Source: UBA5951 sp009936885 (GTDB lineage: Bacteria > Pseudomonadota > Alphaproteobacteria > Puniceispirillales > Puniceispirillaceae). Taken from it: a DNA stretch of 5,164 bases. The notes under the pieces are model-generated. The model did no database searches. It was given only the letters and a program-made list of their open reading frames with translations, and was not told the origin of the DNA. The translations under genes and the position numbers were made by a program. Positions 1 to 5,164 of the stretch are shown piece by piece; the stretch's first letter is position 1; every line of letters begins with the position of its first letter. The stretch is taken from positions 1 through 5,164 of the forward strand of contig CALKVA010000032.1 of the NCBI GenBank assembly GCA_937996625.1, written 5' to 3'.

Positions 1-131
1 GATACCTCAGCAATGGCTGGTGTGATTTCATGTCCGAATGAGGACTGATTTACGCTACCTATTAAAGTAATTATAAGTGCTATAAATAAATGTAAGAACG
101 GTTTATAAAGCAGAACATGGAATTGATTCAT
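1..131 (-). CDS. HupE/UreJ-like envelope protein, N-terminal fragment (runs off left edge)
   Basis: An open minus-strand frame starts at ATG 131 and runs off the window at position 1, giving 43 visible residues (N-terminus MNQFHVLLYK). Residues about 11-26 form a hydrophobic stretch (FLHLFIALIITLIG) typical of a secretory signal peptide. A polar stretch and a short SFG/HEITPAIAEV segment follow, where cleavage before His34 is plausible. The HE-x-x-PAIAE-V start of the mature part resembles HupE/UreJ_2-type proteins, whose mature N-termini commonly read HE(I/V)RPAIA; this is from memory of the family and rests on about ten residues. An in-frame ATG at 146 could add five residues, and neither start has a clear Shine-Dalgarno. 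The gene diverges from the DUF4198 gene at 180, and HupE/UreJ-like and DUF4198 genes do occur together elsewhere. HupE/UreJ proteins are putative metal (nickel) permeases, but this exact function is not established. The fragment is too short for a firm family call. Confidence 0.6.
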   Translation of the reverse strand, partial: MNQFHVLLYKPFLHLFIALIITLIGSVNQSSFGHEITPAIAEV

Positions 132-179
132 AAATTTGTAACACATAACAATATTTCTGACGAGGTAAGAAGATTATAA
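132..179. promoter_or_regulatory. Divergent intergenic region with possible overlapping promoters
   Basis: Only 48 bp separate the two divergent start codons (33 bp if the left gene starts at 146), so promoters for both genes must lie here or extend into the first codons. For the plus-strand gene, TTGATT (123-128) and TAACAA (146-151) are spaced 17 bp apart as a weak sigma70-like -35/-10 pair. GAGGT (162-166) is the best ribosome-binding candidate, but its 13-nt distance from ATG 180 is long. No inverted repeat strong enough to call an operator is visible. The arrangement suggests the two genes are co-regulated; this is inference. Confidence 0.3.
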
Positions 180-1007
180 ATGAGTGTGGTATATAAAATA
201 CGCATTATATTTGCAAACATTATCACTATTCTATGTTTTATTGCGCTACCAGCAATTGGACATGAATTTTGGATTGAGCCAAAAAAATACACGCTTGTTC
301 AGGGCGATATTTTAAGTGCCTCATTATTTGTTGGACAAGATTTTACCGGTTATGAAATGCCGTATATAGAGAATAATTTTACTAGGTTCGAGATTATATC
401 CTCAAAAGGCGTTCAGCAAATAAATGGAAGAATTGGTGACCGGCCAGCATTAAATGTTATTCCTCTTCATGGCGGATTATCTGTAATACTACACCAATCA
501 ACAGCTACTTATCTGACCTATAATAATTTTGATAAATTTATTAGCTTTGCCAAAGAAAAGGGGTTTCCTGAAATACCAAACCAGCATTTAGCTGCCAAAT
601 ATCCTAAAACAGGCTTTAAGGAGAGCTATACAAGATTTGCTAAAAGCTATGTCTTGGTTAGAAGCAGTAATGGTGCTGATAAATACTCAGGAATGGAACT
701 TGAATGGGTAATGGAGAATACAGATTTATCCAACACCTTCGAAGGACAGTTCGAATTCACGCTTTATTATGACGGAAAGCCAAATCCAAATGCGCAACTC
801 TCTATTTTTGCAAAAGATAGCGAAGGCGATGTGCAAAAATCAATTGGGAAAACAGACCAATATGGTAAATTCATCCTCCATACTAATCCTGATACACGCT
901 ATTTAATAGATTCTGTAATTATCCGAAAAATGGATCCCAGCTTAAACCCAGAAGGTGCGATTTGGGAGTCACTATGGGCATCAGCGACTTTTAAAACTGA
1001 TAGATAA
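180..1007 (+). CDS. Secreted DUF4198-family protein
   Basis: This 275-residue protein begins with a signal peptide: Lys6 and Arg8, a hydrophobic core at about 9-23, and a likely cleavage after Gly27. The mature protein would start HEFWIEP, the hallmark start of DUF4198 (COG5266, CbiK-like) periplasmic proteins. The C-terminal third (about 190-275) looks like a beta-sandwich of the family: FTLYYDGKPNPNA near 193-205, a TDQYGKF turn near 225-231, and a closing WESLWASATF near 262-271. Other histidines are at 97, 105, 136 and 234. Family members have been linked to nickel or cobalt uptake on genomic context, but no biochemical role is secure, and metal handling here is inference. The length is normal for the family. 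ATG 180 is the only sensible start, because the next in-frame Met comes after the signal peptide. The gene ends with tandem TAA stops (1005-1010), 14 bp from the convergent soeC stop. It diverges from the HupE/UreJ-like gene, its likely functional partner. Confidence 0.82.
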   Translation: MSVVYKIRIIFANIITILCFIALPAIGHEFWIEPKKYTLVQGDILSASLFVGQDFTGYEMPYIENNFTRFEIISSKGVQQINGRIGDRPALNVIPLHGGLSVILHQSTATYLTYNNFDKFISFAKEKGFPEIPNQHLAAKYPKTGFKESYTRFAKSYVLVRSSNGADKYSGMELEWVMENTDLSNTFEGQFEFTLYYDGKPNPNAQLSIFAKDSEGDVQKSIGKTDQYGKFILHTNPDTRYLIDSVIIRKMDPSLNPEGAIWESLWASATFKTDR

Positions 1008-1021
1008 TAAACGCTTCAAAT
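1008..1021. other. Convergent 14-bp junction without a visible terminator
   Basis: The DUF4198 gene and soeC end tail to tail here. The gap holds a second in-frame TAA for the plus-strand gene and AT-rich sequence. There is no stem-loop followed by a T-run on either strand, so transcripts from the two sides probably overlap into the opposing 3' ends or stop by a factor-dependent route. Confidence 0.5.
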
Positions 1022-2008
1022 TTAGTAATAAAGTGTAACGATATGTTTTGCCTCAGCAAAAAAAAGCCACCGTTCGATCAAAAGCCCTAATAGGTAACTT
1101 ATGATTGCAGCAAAGCTAAAAACCAATGCATAGCTGGGATTAACAAAAACAAGCAACAGCAATAAAGCGGGCATAATAAAACCCGCCAAAGCCGCATAAC
1201 GGCGTAATTTCAAAGCGTGTTTGCGTGCAATATGATAGCCCATTTCCCTCATCAGATAATTCTGCGTTTGGTTTGCCGGCTCTAAATTTTGCACCTGTGT
1301 TTGGGTTTCAAAGCCGATAGCATCTGCCTTAGTAACGCCAAATTCTGAGCTATCAACATAACGCCAATACACCCATTTTAATATGAGTGATGCTTCTAAC
1401 ATCCCTATCGTTATTACCATTGTGATTTGATTTACATCATATCCGAACAACGCACTCAAAAATATCCATAGTAAAAGACCACTTGTAATTGAAAGCACGC
1501 AATAGATAGGCGTTGTAAGGGAATAATGCCATGCTGGAATTGTTCGCAAGCTTGCATATATCTGCCCGGTACAAAAAACAGTTGAGATAGCAAATAACCC
1601 CGCAACACCGCCAATTACAGAAATGTAGGTTTGGATTTCGTTTTTCCATAATTCGGCCCATAATTCTGCCCATAATACTGAATTTTCTGGCATAAACTCA
1701 ATGCCCCAGATAAGCGCAAGTAACAAGGCTGGCACATAGGTTAAAACTGCCAGCACACCTTCACGTGATAACCATGATGTTCGCCACTGGCTAAGCGCTC
1801 TCCATGCCCGCTCTGGCCGCCCAAGATGGCTGGTAGAGGAAATAAGCCCAGCGGTTATTAATATAAGTGAAATTAAAAGAACAGATATATTCATTAATAC
1901 TGATGCCGCGTTAAGGCTGAATAAACATAAAAGCCCAAGCACAGCCAAAAGGCCGTAGCCAACACCAGACAAAACCGTAAATAGAATGACAGAATATGCA
2001 GGGTTCAT
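1022..2008 (-). CDS. soeC: Sulfite dehydrogenase membrane anchor SoeC (DmsC family)
   Basis: This 328-residue integral membrane protein is the likely quinone-reducing anchor of the SoeABC complex. About eight hydrophobic helices can be drawn (near 5-30, 34-57, 84-104, 128-150, 163-189, 195-215, 272-293 and 295-316), which matches the DmsC fold. Between helices 2 and 3 is the family signature HLGRPERAWRAL (61-72), followed by RTSWLSRE (76-83). The loop before helix 7 carries YLMREMGYHIARKHALKLRR (251-270), and the C-terminus ends RWLFFAEAKHIVTLYY, both typical of DmsC-like anchors. The DmsC type rather than an NrfD/PsrC anchor favours Soe or Dms over polysulfide reductase. The start is fixed: TAG lies two codons upstream of ATG 2008, and an AGG sits 8 nt before the ATG. 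Residues 112-121 are a short duplication (LWAELWAELW) between helices 3 and 4, produced by a 12-bp repeat. The gene is last in the operon, 73 bp after soeB. Confidence 0.85.
   Translation of the reverse strand: MNPAYSVILFTVLSGVGYGLLAVLGLLCLFSLNAASVLMNISVLLISLILITAGLISSTSHLGRPERAWRALSQWRTSWLSREGVLAVLTYVPALLLALIWGIEFMPENSVLWAELWAELWKNEIQTYISVIGGVAGLFAISTVFCTGQIYASLRTIPAWHYSLTTPIYCVLSITSGLLLWIFLSALFGYDVNQITMVITIGMLEASLILKWVYWRYVDSSEFGVTKADAIGFETQTQVQNLEPANQTQNYLMREMGYHIARKHALKLRRYAALAGFIMPALLLLLVFVNPSYALVFSFAAIISYLLGLLIERWLFFAEAKHIVTLYY
1646..1681. repeat. In-frame 12-bp tandem repeat inside soeC
   Basis: Three consecutive 12-bp units lie at 1646-1657, 1658-1669 and 1670-1681. The first two differ at one position (CCATAATTCGGC and CCATAATTCTGC). 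The third (CCATAATACTGA) keeps the first seven bases and then decays. On the coding (minus) strand they encode the repeated LWAE / LWAE / LW segment of SoeC, so each unit adds four residues without shifting the frame. The segment falls in the hydrophilic or interfacial stretch between membrane helices 3 and 4, where small insertions are likely tolerated. Confidence 0.85.
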
Positions 2009-2081
2009 GCTCTATGCCTAACGATATGCCTAACGATATGAGGATTATCTAACAGAATTTTGCGCCTATTAGCTAACTGCA
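2009..2081. promoter_or_regulatory. soeB-soeC intergenic spacer with soeC ribosome-binding region
   Basis: This 73-bp spacer separates the soeB stop from the soeC ATG. It contains the perfect 12-bp duplication and the AGG (minus strand, 2017-2019) that lies 8 nt before the soeC start. No terminator-like hairpin or convincing promoter is visible, so soeC is most simply co-transcribed with soeB. Confidence 0.5.
2014..2037. repeat. Perfect 12-bp tandem duplication before soeC
   Basis: ATGCCTAACGAT occurs twice back to back (2014-2025 and 2026-2037), followed by a decayed 12-mer that starts ATGAGGAT (2038-2049). On the transcribed strand each copy reads ATCGTTAGGCAT, so AGG is presented 8 nt and again 20 nt upstream of the soeC ATG. 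The identity of the two copies suggests a recent duplication. Confidence 0.88.
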
Positions 2082-2837
2082 TTATGATAATTTCTTATCT
2101 AACCAAGAGAAAAAATTATCTAAAACTGCATCGCCTTTGCGAATTTTAGAATCAGATGAATATTGATCAATAGTGTTCTCGCCCCTATCTGATAGTTGTT
2201 TTTTGCGCGGCGGAAGGTATCTATTAACAGGCTTGTAATCTAGTGATTCCATAAGCGCGACACCGCCCCGCTCTTGAGATAAAATTGACACTTCACTATG
2301 CGGATCAGAAAAATCGCCAAATAATCTAGCGCTCGTCGGACATGCAAGCACACAAGCAGGCTTTCTGTCCTCCTCTGCAAGCTCCTCATTATAAATTCTA
2401 TCCACACAAAGAGTGCATTTTTTCATAATGCCCTGATTATGGTCATATTCGCGTGCGCCATAAGGACAAGCCCAAGAGCAAAGCTTACAGCCTATGCAGG
2501 TTTCTGGATTAACCAGTACTATGCCATCTTCCTGTCTTTTATAACTTGCGCCTGTTGGACAAACACTCACACATTCTGGCTGTTCACAATGAAGACATGA
2601 ACGCGGGAAATGAACTGTCTGGGCTGTCATGCCATCATTTACCTCATATCCATGTACCCTGTTCAGGAATACCCCATCTGGGGAATCACCATAGGAATCA
2701 AAGTCAGATAATGGCAACATATCATCCGTGCTGTTCCATTCCTTACAACTTGTAACGCAGCCATGACATCCAACGCAAATATCAAGGTCTATCAGCAATC
2801 CAAGTTTTTTATCGGTCTGAGAAGGCAAATTGGTCAC
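2082..2837 (-). CDS. soeB: Sulfite dehydrogenase iron-sulfur subunit SoeB
   Basis: This 251-residue ferredoxin-type electron-transfer subunit carries sixteen cysteines in four groups: 21/24/27/31, 81/84/89/93, 114/117/120/124 and 141/144/162/166. They predict four [4Fe-4S] clusters, as in DmsB, PsrB and SoeB. The first motif reads DLDICVGCHGCVTSCKEWN, the family's usual N-terminal cluster site. The third is ETCIGCKLCSWACPYGAR. The PACVLACPTSAR and FSDPHSEVS segments near 160-185 and the late NRYLPPRKK motif are typical of this subfamily. No signal peptide is seen, which fits a cytoplasm-facing subunit. GTG at 2837 is chosen as the start because AGGGAG lies 7 nt upstream and the protein then begins just ahead of the first cluster motif. 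A longer frame back to TTG 2903 would add 22 residues that are only the translation of a 12-bp tandem repeat. The gene lies between soeA (85-bp gap) and soeC (73-bp gap). Related PsrB/PhsB/DmsB roles cannot be fully excluded. Confidence 0.86.
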   Translation of the reverse strand: MTNLPSQTDKKLGLLIDLDICVGCHGCVTSCKEWNSTDDMLPLSDFDSYGDSPDGVFLNRVHGYEVNDGMTAQTVHFPRSCLHCEQPECVSVCPTGASYKRQEDGIVLVNPETCIGCKLCSWACPYGAREYDHNQGIMKKCTLCVDRIYNEELAEEDRKPACVLACPTSARLFGDFSDPHSEVSILSQERGGVALMESLDYKPVNRYLPPRKKQLSDRGENTIDQYSSDSKIRKGDAVLDNFFSWLDKKLS

Positions 2838-2840
2838 TTT

Positions 2841-2900
2841 ATTTCTCCCTGGACTTCTCTCCAGAATTCTCCCCAGAATTCTTTCTGCAATTCTCTCCGG
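2841..2900. repeat. Five-unit degenerate 12-bp tandem array before soeB
   Basis: Units occupy 2889-2900, 2877-2888, 2865-2876, 2853-2864 and 2841-2852. On the transcribed strand they read CCGGAGAGAATT, GCAGAAAGAATT, CTGGGGAGAATT, CTGGAGAGAAGT and CCAGGGAGAAAT. The consensus is NNGGRGAGAATT, with G-A-rich Shine-Dalgarno-like sequence in nearly every unit. The last unit contains the AGGGAG that serves soeB. Translated in the soeB frame they would give a four-residue repeat (PERI, AERI, LGRI, LERS, PGRN). Confidence 0.88.
2845..2850 (-). promoter_or_regulatory. Ribosome binding site deciding the soeB GTG start
   Basis: AGGGAG on the minus strand ends 7 nt before GTG 2837, which is optimal spacing. 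The TTG at 2903 has only GCACGATGCATC-like AT/GC-mixed sequence upstream and no comparable purine tract, so GTG is preferred. Confidence 0.7.
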
Positions 2901-2922
2901 CAAACATAAAAAGCACGATGCA

Positions 2923-5164
2923 TCATGCCCTTGGCTTTATATCAGCATTAATAGGTGCAAAATAGGGCTCGGAGCGTTGCTCAGAAGATGGCTTAGCTTT
3001 TTGAATATGTACTTTTAAATCATACCAAGCCGCTTGGCCTGTGATAGGGTCTGAATTACTATAGTGATACCCACCCTCTTTTTCTGGCAATAGGGCTGAG
3101 ATCAAATGATTTAGAAGGAACCCTTTTTTTATTTCAGGAGAGTCATTATCAATCCCCCATGCCCCTGCTCTTTTACCAATTGCATTCCAAGTCCAAACAG
3201 TATCTCGCTGACAACCAGCCATTAATTTTACCTGACAAATTACTGTGCCAATATGACTTGAGACTTCAATCCAATCATCATCTGCAAGCCCTAAATCAGC
3301 CCCCCTCTTAGAATTCATATATAGCTTATTGGCATTGGTGATCTGACGAAGCCACGCATTCTGAGAGCCCCATGAATGATACATATTCATCGGGCGTTGG
3401 CTTATGGCATGAAAGCTATAATGTTGTTCATCTAAACTGCTTTCTTCAAATGGCGGATACCAAAATGCAACCGGATCAAAAAATGCAAGAACCCTTTTTT
3501 GATGTATGGCAGGCGGTGTAGGATTAATTTTTCCATCCGCCGCTAATCTGAATTTCTGCAATGCTTCACTATATAATTCAAATATTATTGGTTTTTCTGA
3601 GCCAATAAACCCCTGATTTTTTGCCCATGCAAGATAGGCTTTATTAGCCTGTTTAAAATAGCGTGCATCCGCAGGAACTGGGCTTGAGAAAAAACAATTA
3701 TTTTCCTGATACTTCTTGAGCTGTTCTGGGTTTGGAGCGCCTATGCCAGATTGCTCTCCCTTTTTTCCGCGCCAGCCAGATAATGGGCCGATGCCAGCGC
3801 CTCTCTCATGATTTACAAGGTAATCAGCATAATCAGCATATTTAGCACTCGCATCATCATTTACCATCCCTGGCAAGCCAAGGCGTGCTCCTAATTCTAT
3901 CAACACAGTCTGAAATGGGCGAACATCTCTGTCAGCTTCTACGACAGGGTGTCTTATCGCATCAATTGCGGCATCAGGCTCAGATATTGGTCTATCAAGT
4001 AGTGATATGGCATCCCACCTCTCAAGATAGGTGGTATCTGGAAGAATGAGATCTGCATAAGCAACTGTTTCCGAGTAATAGGCGTCCGAATAAATTATTC
4101 TTGGTATGGCATATTCGCCAGTTTCAGGATTGATTTTTGTTAGGTTTCGAAGTGTTTCTGGAATATCCATAGATGAATTCCAGCCCATATTGGCCATGTA
4201 TAAAAAAAGTAAATCCACATTATAAGGTGTCTGATTTGCCGCGTTATGTATCACCATATGCATTAATCCATGAGCAGCAAAAGGCGCTTCCCATGAATAT
4301 GCCTTATCTATTCTAAGCGCGCTGCCTTCATCATCTACAAGCAAATCAGATGGGGATGTAACAAAGCCCAATGGCGGCCCTGGTAGCGGCTTTCCAGGGG
4401 TGACATCACCGTGCTTGCCAGCAGGGCGCAAGGCTGGCGGCACTGCTTTTGGAAAGGGCGGCTTATATCTAAATCCGCCAGGACAATCAATTGCTCCTAA
4501 CATTATCTGCAAATAGTGAATTATCCTGCAACTATTAAAACCATTTGAGTGTGCAGATATACCGCGCATTGCATGCATAGAAACTGGTCTTCCAACCATT
4601 TCACTATGCTGTGTTCCTGTCCAATCTGTCCATTCCTGTTCCAAACGCACTTCTTTATCAAAAGCTGCTTTTGCTAACTCATCTGATATCCTGATAATGG
4701 TTTCTTCTGCGATACCTGTTTTCAAGCTTACAGATTCTAAGGAATATTCCTTGCTTAAAAATCTGTCTGCTACCAAAGCAAAAGAAGGCGTTGCAACCCG
4801 CCCATCTGCAAGTTCATACGCACCATGCAACGCATGATTTTGTGATTTCTGATTAGCACTAACAAGTGAATTACGCTGTAAATCATACGCAAATGGATTG
4901 CCTTCATCATCTCTTGCAATAAGACCATGATCTGCATCATCTGGTGCATTTACAACAAGCCAAGTAGCATTTGTATAGCGTTGCAGGTAATCTGTATCGA
5001 TTGCGTGATTGGCTAATAGCTGCTGTATTAATGCACCAGCGAATAATCCATCTGTTCCTGGCTTAATCCCAATCCATTCATCTGCAACTGCTCCATATCC
5101 AGTTCTAACAGGATTAATAACCGTAATCTTAACCCCTCTTTTTTTCAGCTTTCCTATCGCTCTT
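2923..5164 (-). CDS. soeA: Sulfite dehydrogenase molybdopterin catalytic subunit SoeA, 5' end cut off by window
   Basis: This is the catalytic subunit of a DMSO-reductase-family enzyme, predicted to oxidise sulfite to sulfate with a Mo-bis-pterin cofactor. The frame is open from the window edge (first whole codon 5161-5163) to TGA 2923-2925, giving 746 visible residues; roughly 200 N-terminal residues are missing compared with SoeA proteins. Numbered from the edge, residues 11-39 (GVKITVINPVRTGYGAVADE, then WIGIKPGTDG) are the pterin-binding fold of molybdopterin oxidoreductases. Residues about 200-231 (RGISAHSNGFNSCR, then GAIDCPGGF) and the Pro-rich KPPFPKAVPP that follows match SoeA-like proteins. 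About 585-720 form the C-terminal molybdopterin dinucleotide-binding domain, with SQRPMNMYHSWGSQNAWLRQ and a GLADDDWIEV barrel strand. The N-terminal [4Fe-4S] motif, any Tat signal and the Mo ligand residue lie outside the window, so substrate is inferred from the DmsC-type anchor and overall resemblance. TTG 4830, and the ATG 4826 beside it in another frame, are not starts. The gene is first in the visible operon. Confidence 0.85.
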   Translation of the reverse strand, partial: RAIGKLKKRGVKITVINPVRTGYGAVADEWIGIKPGTDGLFAGALIQQLLANHAIDTDYLQRYTNATWLVVNAPDDADHGLIARDDEGNPFAYDLQRNSLVSANQKSQNHALHGAYELADGRVATPSFALVADRFLSKEYSLESVSLKTGIAEETIIRISDELAKAAFDKEVRLEQEWTDWTGTQHSEMVGRPVSMHAMRGISAHSNGFNSCRIIHYLQIMLGAIDCPGGFRYKPPFPKAVPPALRPAGKHGDVTPGKPLPGPPLGFVTSPSDLLVDDEGSALRIDKAYSWEAPFAAHGLMHMVIHNAANQTPYNVDLLFLYMANMGWNSSMDIPETLRNLTKINPETGEYAIPRIIYSDAYYSETVAYADLILPDTTYLERWDAISLLDRPISEPDAAIDAIRHPVVEADRDVRPFQTVLIELGARLGLPGMVNDDASAKYADYADYLVNHERGAGIGPLSGWRGKKGEQSGIGAPNPEQLKKYQENNCFFSSPVPADARYFKQANKAYLAWAKNQGFIGSEKPIIFELYSEALQKFRLAADGKINPTPPAIHQKRVLAFFDPVAFWYPPFEESSLDEQHYSFHAISQRPMNMYHSWGSQNAWLRQITNANKLYMNSKRGADLGLADDDWIEVSSHIGTVICQVKLMAGCQRDTVWTWNAIGKRAGAWGIDNDSPEIKKGFLLNHLISALLPEKEGGYHYSNSDPITGQAAWYDLKVHIQKAKPSSEQRSEPYFAPINADIKPRA
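3822..3839. repeat. Perfect 9-bp tandem duplication inside soeA
   Basis: AATCAGCAT occurs twice in tandem (3822-3830 and 3831-3839). On the coding strand it produces the YADYADY stretch of SoeA, adding three residues in frame. It lies in a surface-like segment after the DDASAK sequence and before the LVNHERGAGIGPLSGWRG region. It is the same kind of small in-frame tandem growth as the 12-bp repeat in soeC, but with a different unit and period. Confidence 0.75.

Larger units (their letters stand above)
2838..2922. promoter_or_regulatory. soeA-soeB intergenic spacer dominated by a tandem repeat
   Basis: This 85-bp spacer lies between the soeA TGA and the soeB GTG. About 60 bp of it is the five-unit 12-bp array. 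The remainder near soeA (2901-2922) is AT-rich with no hairpin. I see no promoter that would separate soeB from soeA transcription. Confidence 0.5.

Noticed and set aside
1046..1061. TTTTGC-CTCA-GCAAAA stem-loop as a terminator for the DUF4198 gene
   Set aside because: The 6-bp stem has only two G-C pairs, is followed by an A-run rather than T on the plus strand, and lies in soeC codons for the conserved FFAEA segment.
1437..1673. Minus-strand 78-codon open frame inside soeC
   Set aside because: It lies fully within soeC in another frame, has no family-like sequence, and its MGRIMGRIM start is just the 12-bp repeat read out of frame.
2546..2755. Plus-strand 69-codon open frame opposite soeB
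   Set aside because: Antisense to the cysteine-rich part of soeB. Its His-rich sequence is a by-product of the reverse complement, with no ribosome binding site or recognisable domain.
2841..2900. CRISPR array
   Set aside because: The units are 12 bp, contiguous and degenerate with no spacers, and no cas genes are present.
2830..3018. Plus-strand 62-codon open frame over the soeA-soeB junction
   Set aside because: Its start is the reverse reading of the 12-bp array (repeated LLSRILPRIL pattern) and the rest is antisense to soeA.
1022..5164. Polysulfide/thiosulfate reductase (Psr/Phs) or DMSO reductase (Dms) instead of sulfite dehydrogenase
   Set aside because: The DmsC-type anchor argues against Psr/Phs. 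The RGISAHSNG and KPPFPK segments of the large subunit fit SoeA better than DmsA. Not formally excluded because the N-terminus with the Mo ligand is outside the window.

Overview
The window comes from an AT-rich proteobacterium (GC looks near 40%, estimated by eye). It carries most of a soeABC-type operon for a membrane-bound, molybdenum-dependent sulfite dehydrogenase. The gene set and protein style suggest a marine alpha- or gammaproteobacterial sulfur oxidiser, but the lineage call is low confidence.

Layout. Positions 1-131 (minus strand) hold the 5' end of a gene that runs off the left edge. It encodes a signal peptide followed by a HupE/UreJ-like mature N-terminus. Diverging from it across about 48 bp is a plus-strand gene (180-1007) for a secreted DUF4198-family protein. 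That gene meets the soe operon tail to tail with only 14 bp between the stop codons. The minus strand from the right edge leftward is then soeA (catalytic subunit, 5' end cut off by the window edge, 5164-2923), soeB (four-cluster ferredoxin subunit, 2837-2082) and soeC (DmsC-type membrane anchor, 2008-1022).

Function. SoeA should oxidise sulfite to sulfate at a Mo-bis-pterin centre facing the cytoplasm. SoeB passes the electrons along four [4Fe-4S] clusters, and SoeC anchors the complex and delivers electrons to quinone. The HupE/UreJ-like and DUF4198 proteins look like an envelope pair, possibly for metal handling, and have no evident link to sulfite oxidation.

The most unusual structure is a set of short tandem repeats inside the operon, mostly with a 12-bp period. 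Five degenerate units fill the soeA-soeB junction, two perfect units sit at the soeB-soeC junction, and about two and a half in-frame units lie inside soeC. The soeA-soeB and soeC arrays share an AATTCT-xCCC core. At both gene junctions each unit carries a Shine-Dalgarno-like purine motif and the last unit abuts the next start codon. Two apparent starts are misleading: the TTG at 4830 is internal to soeA, which stays open to the window edge, and the TTG at 2903 precedes the better GTG start of soeB at 2837.
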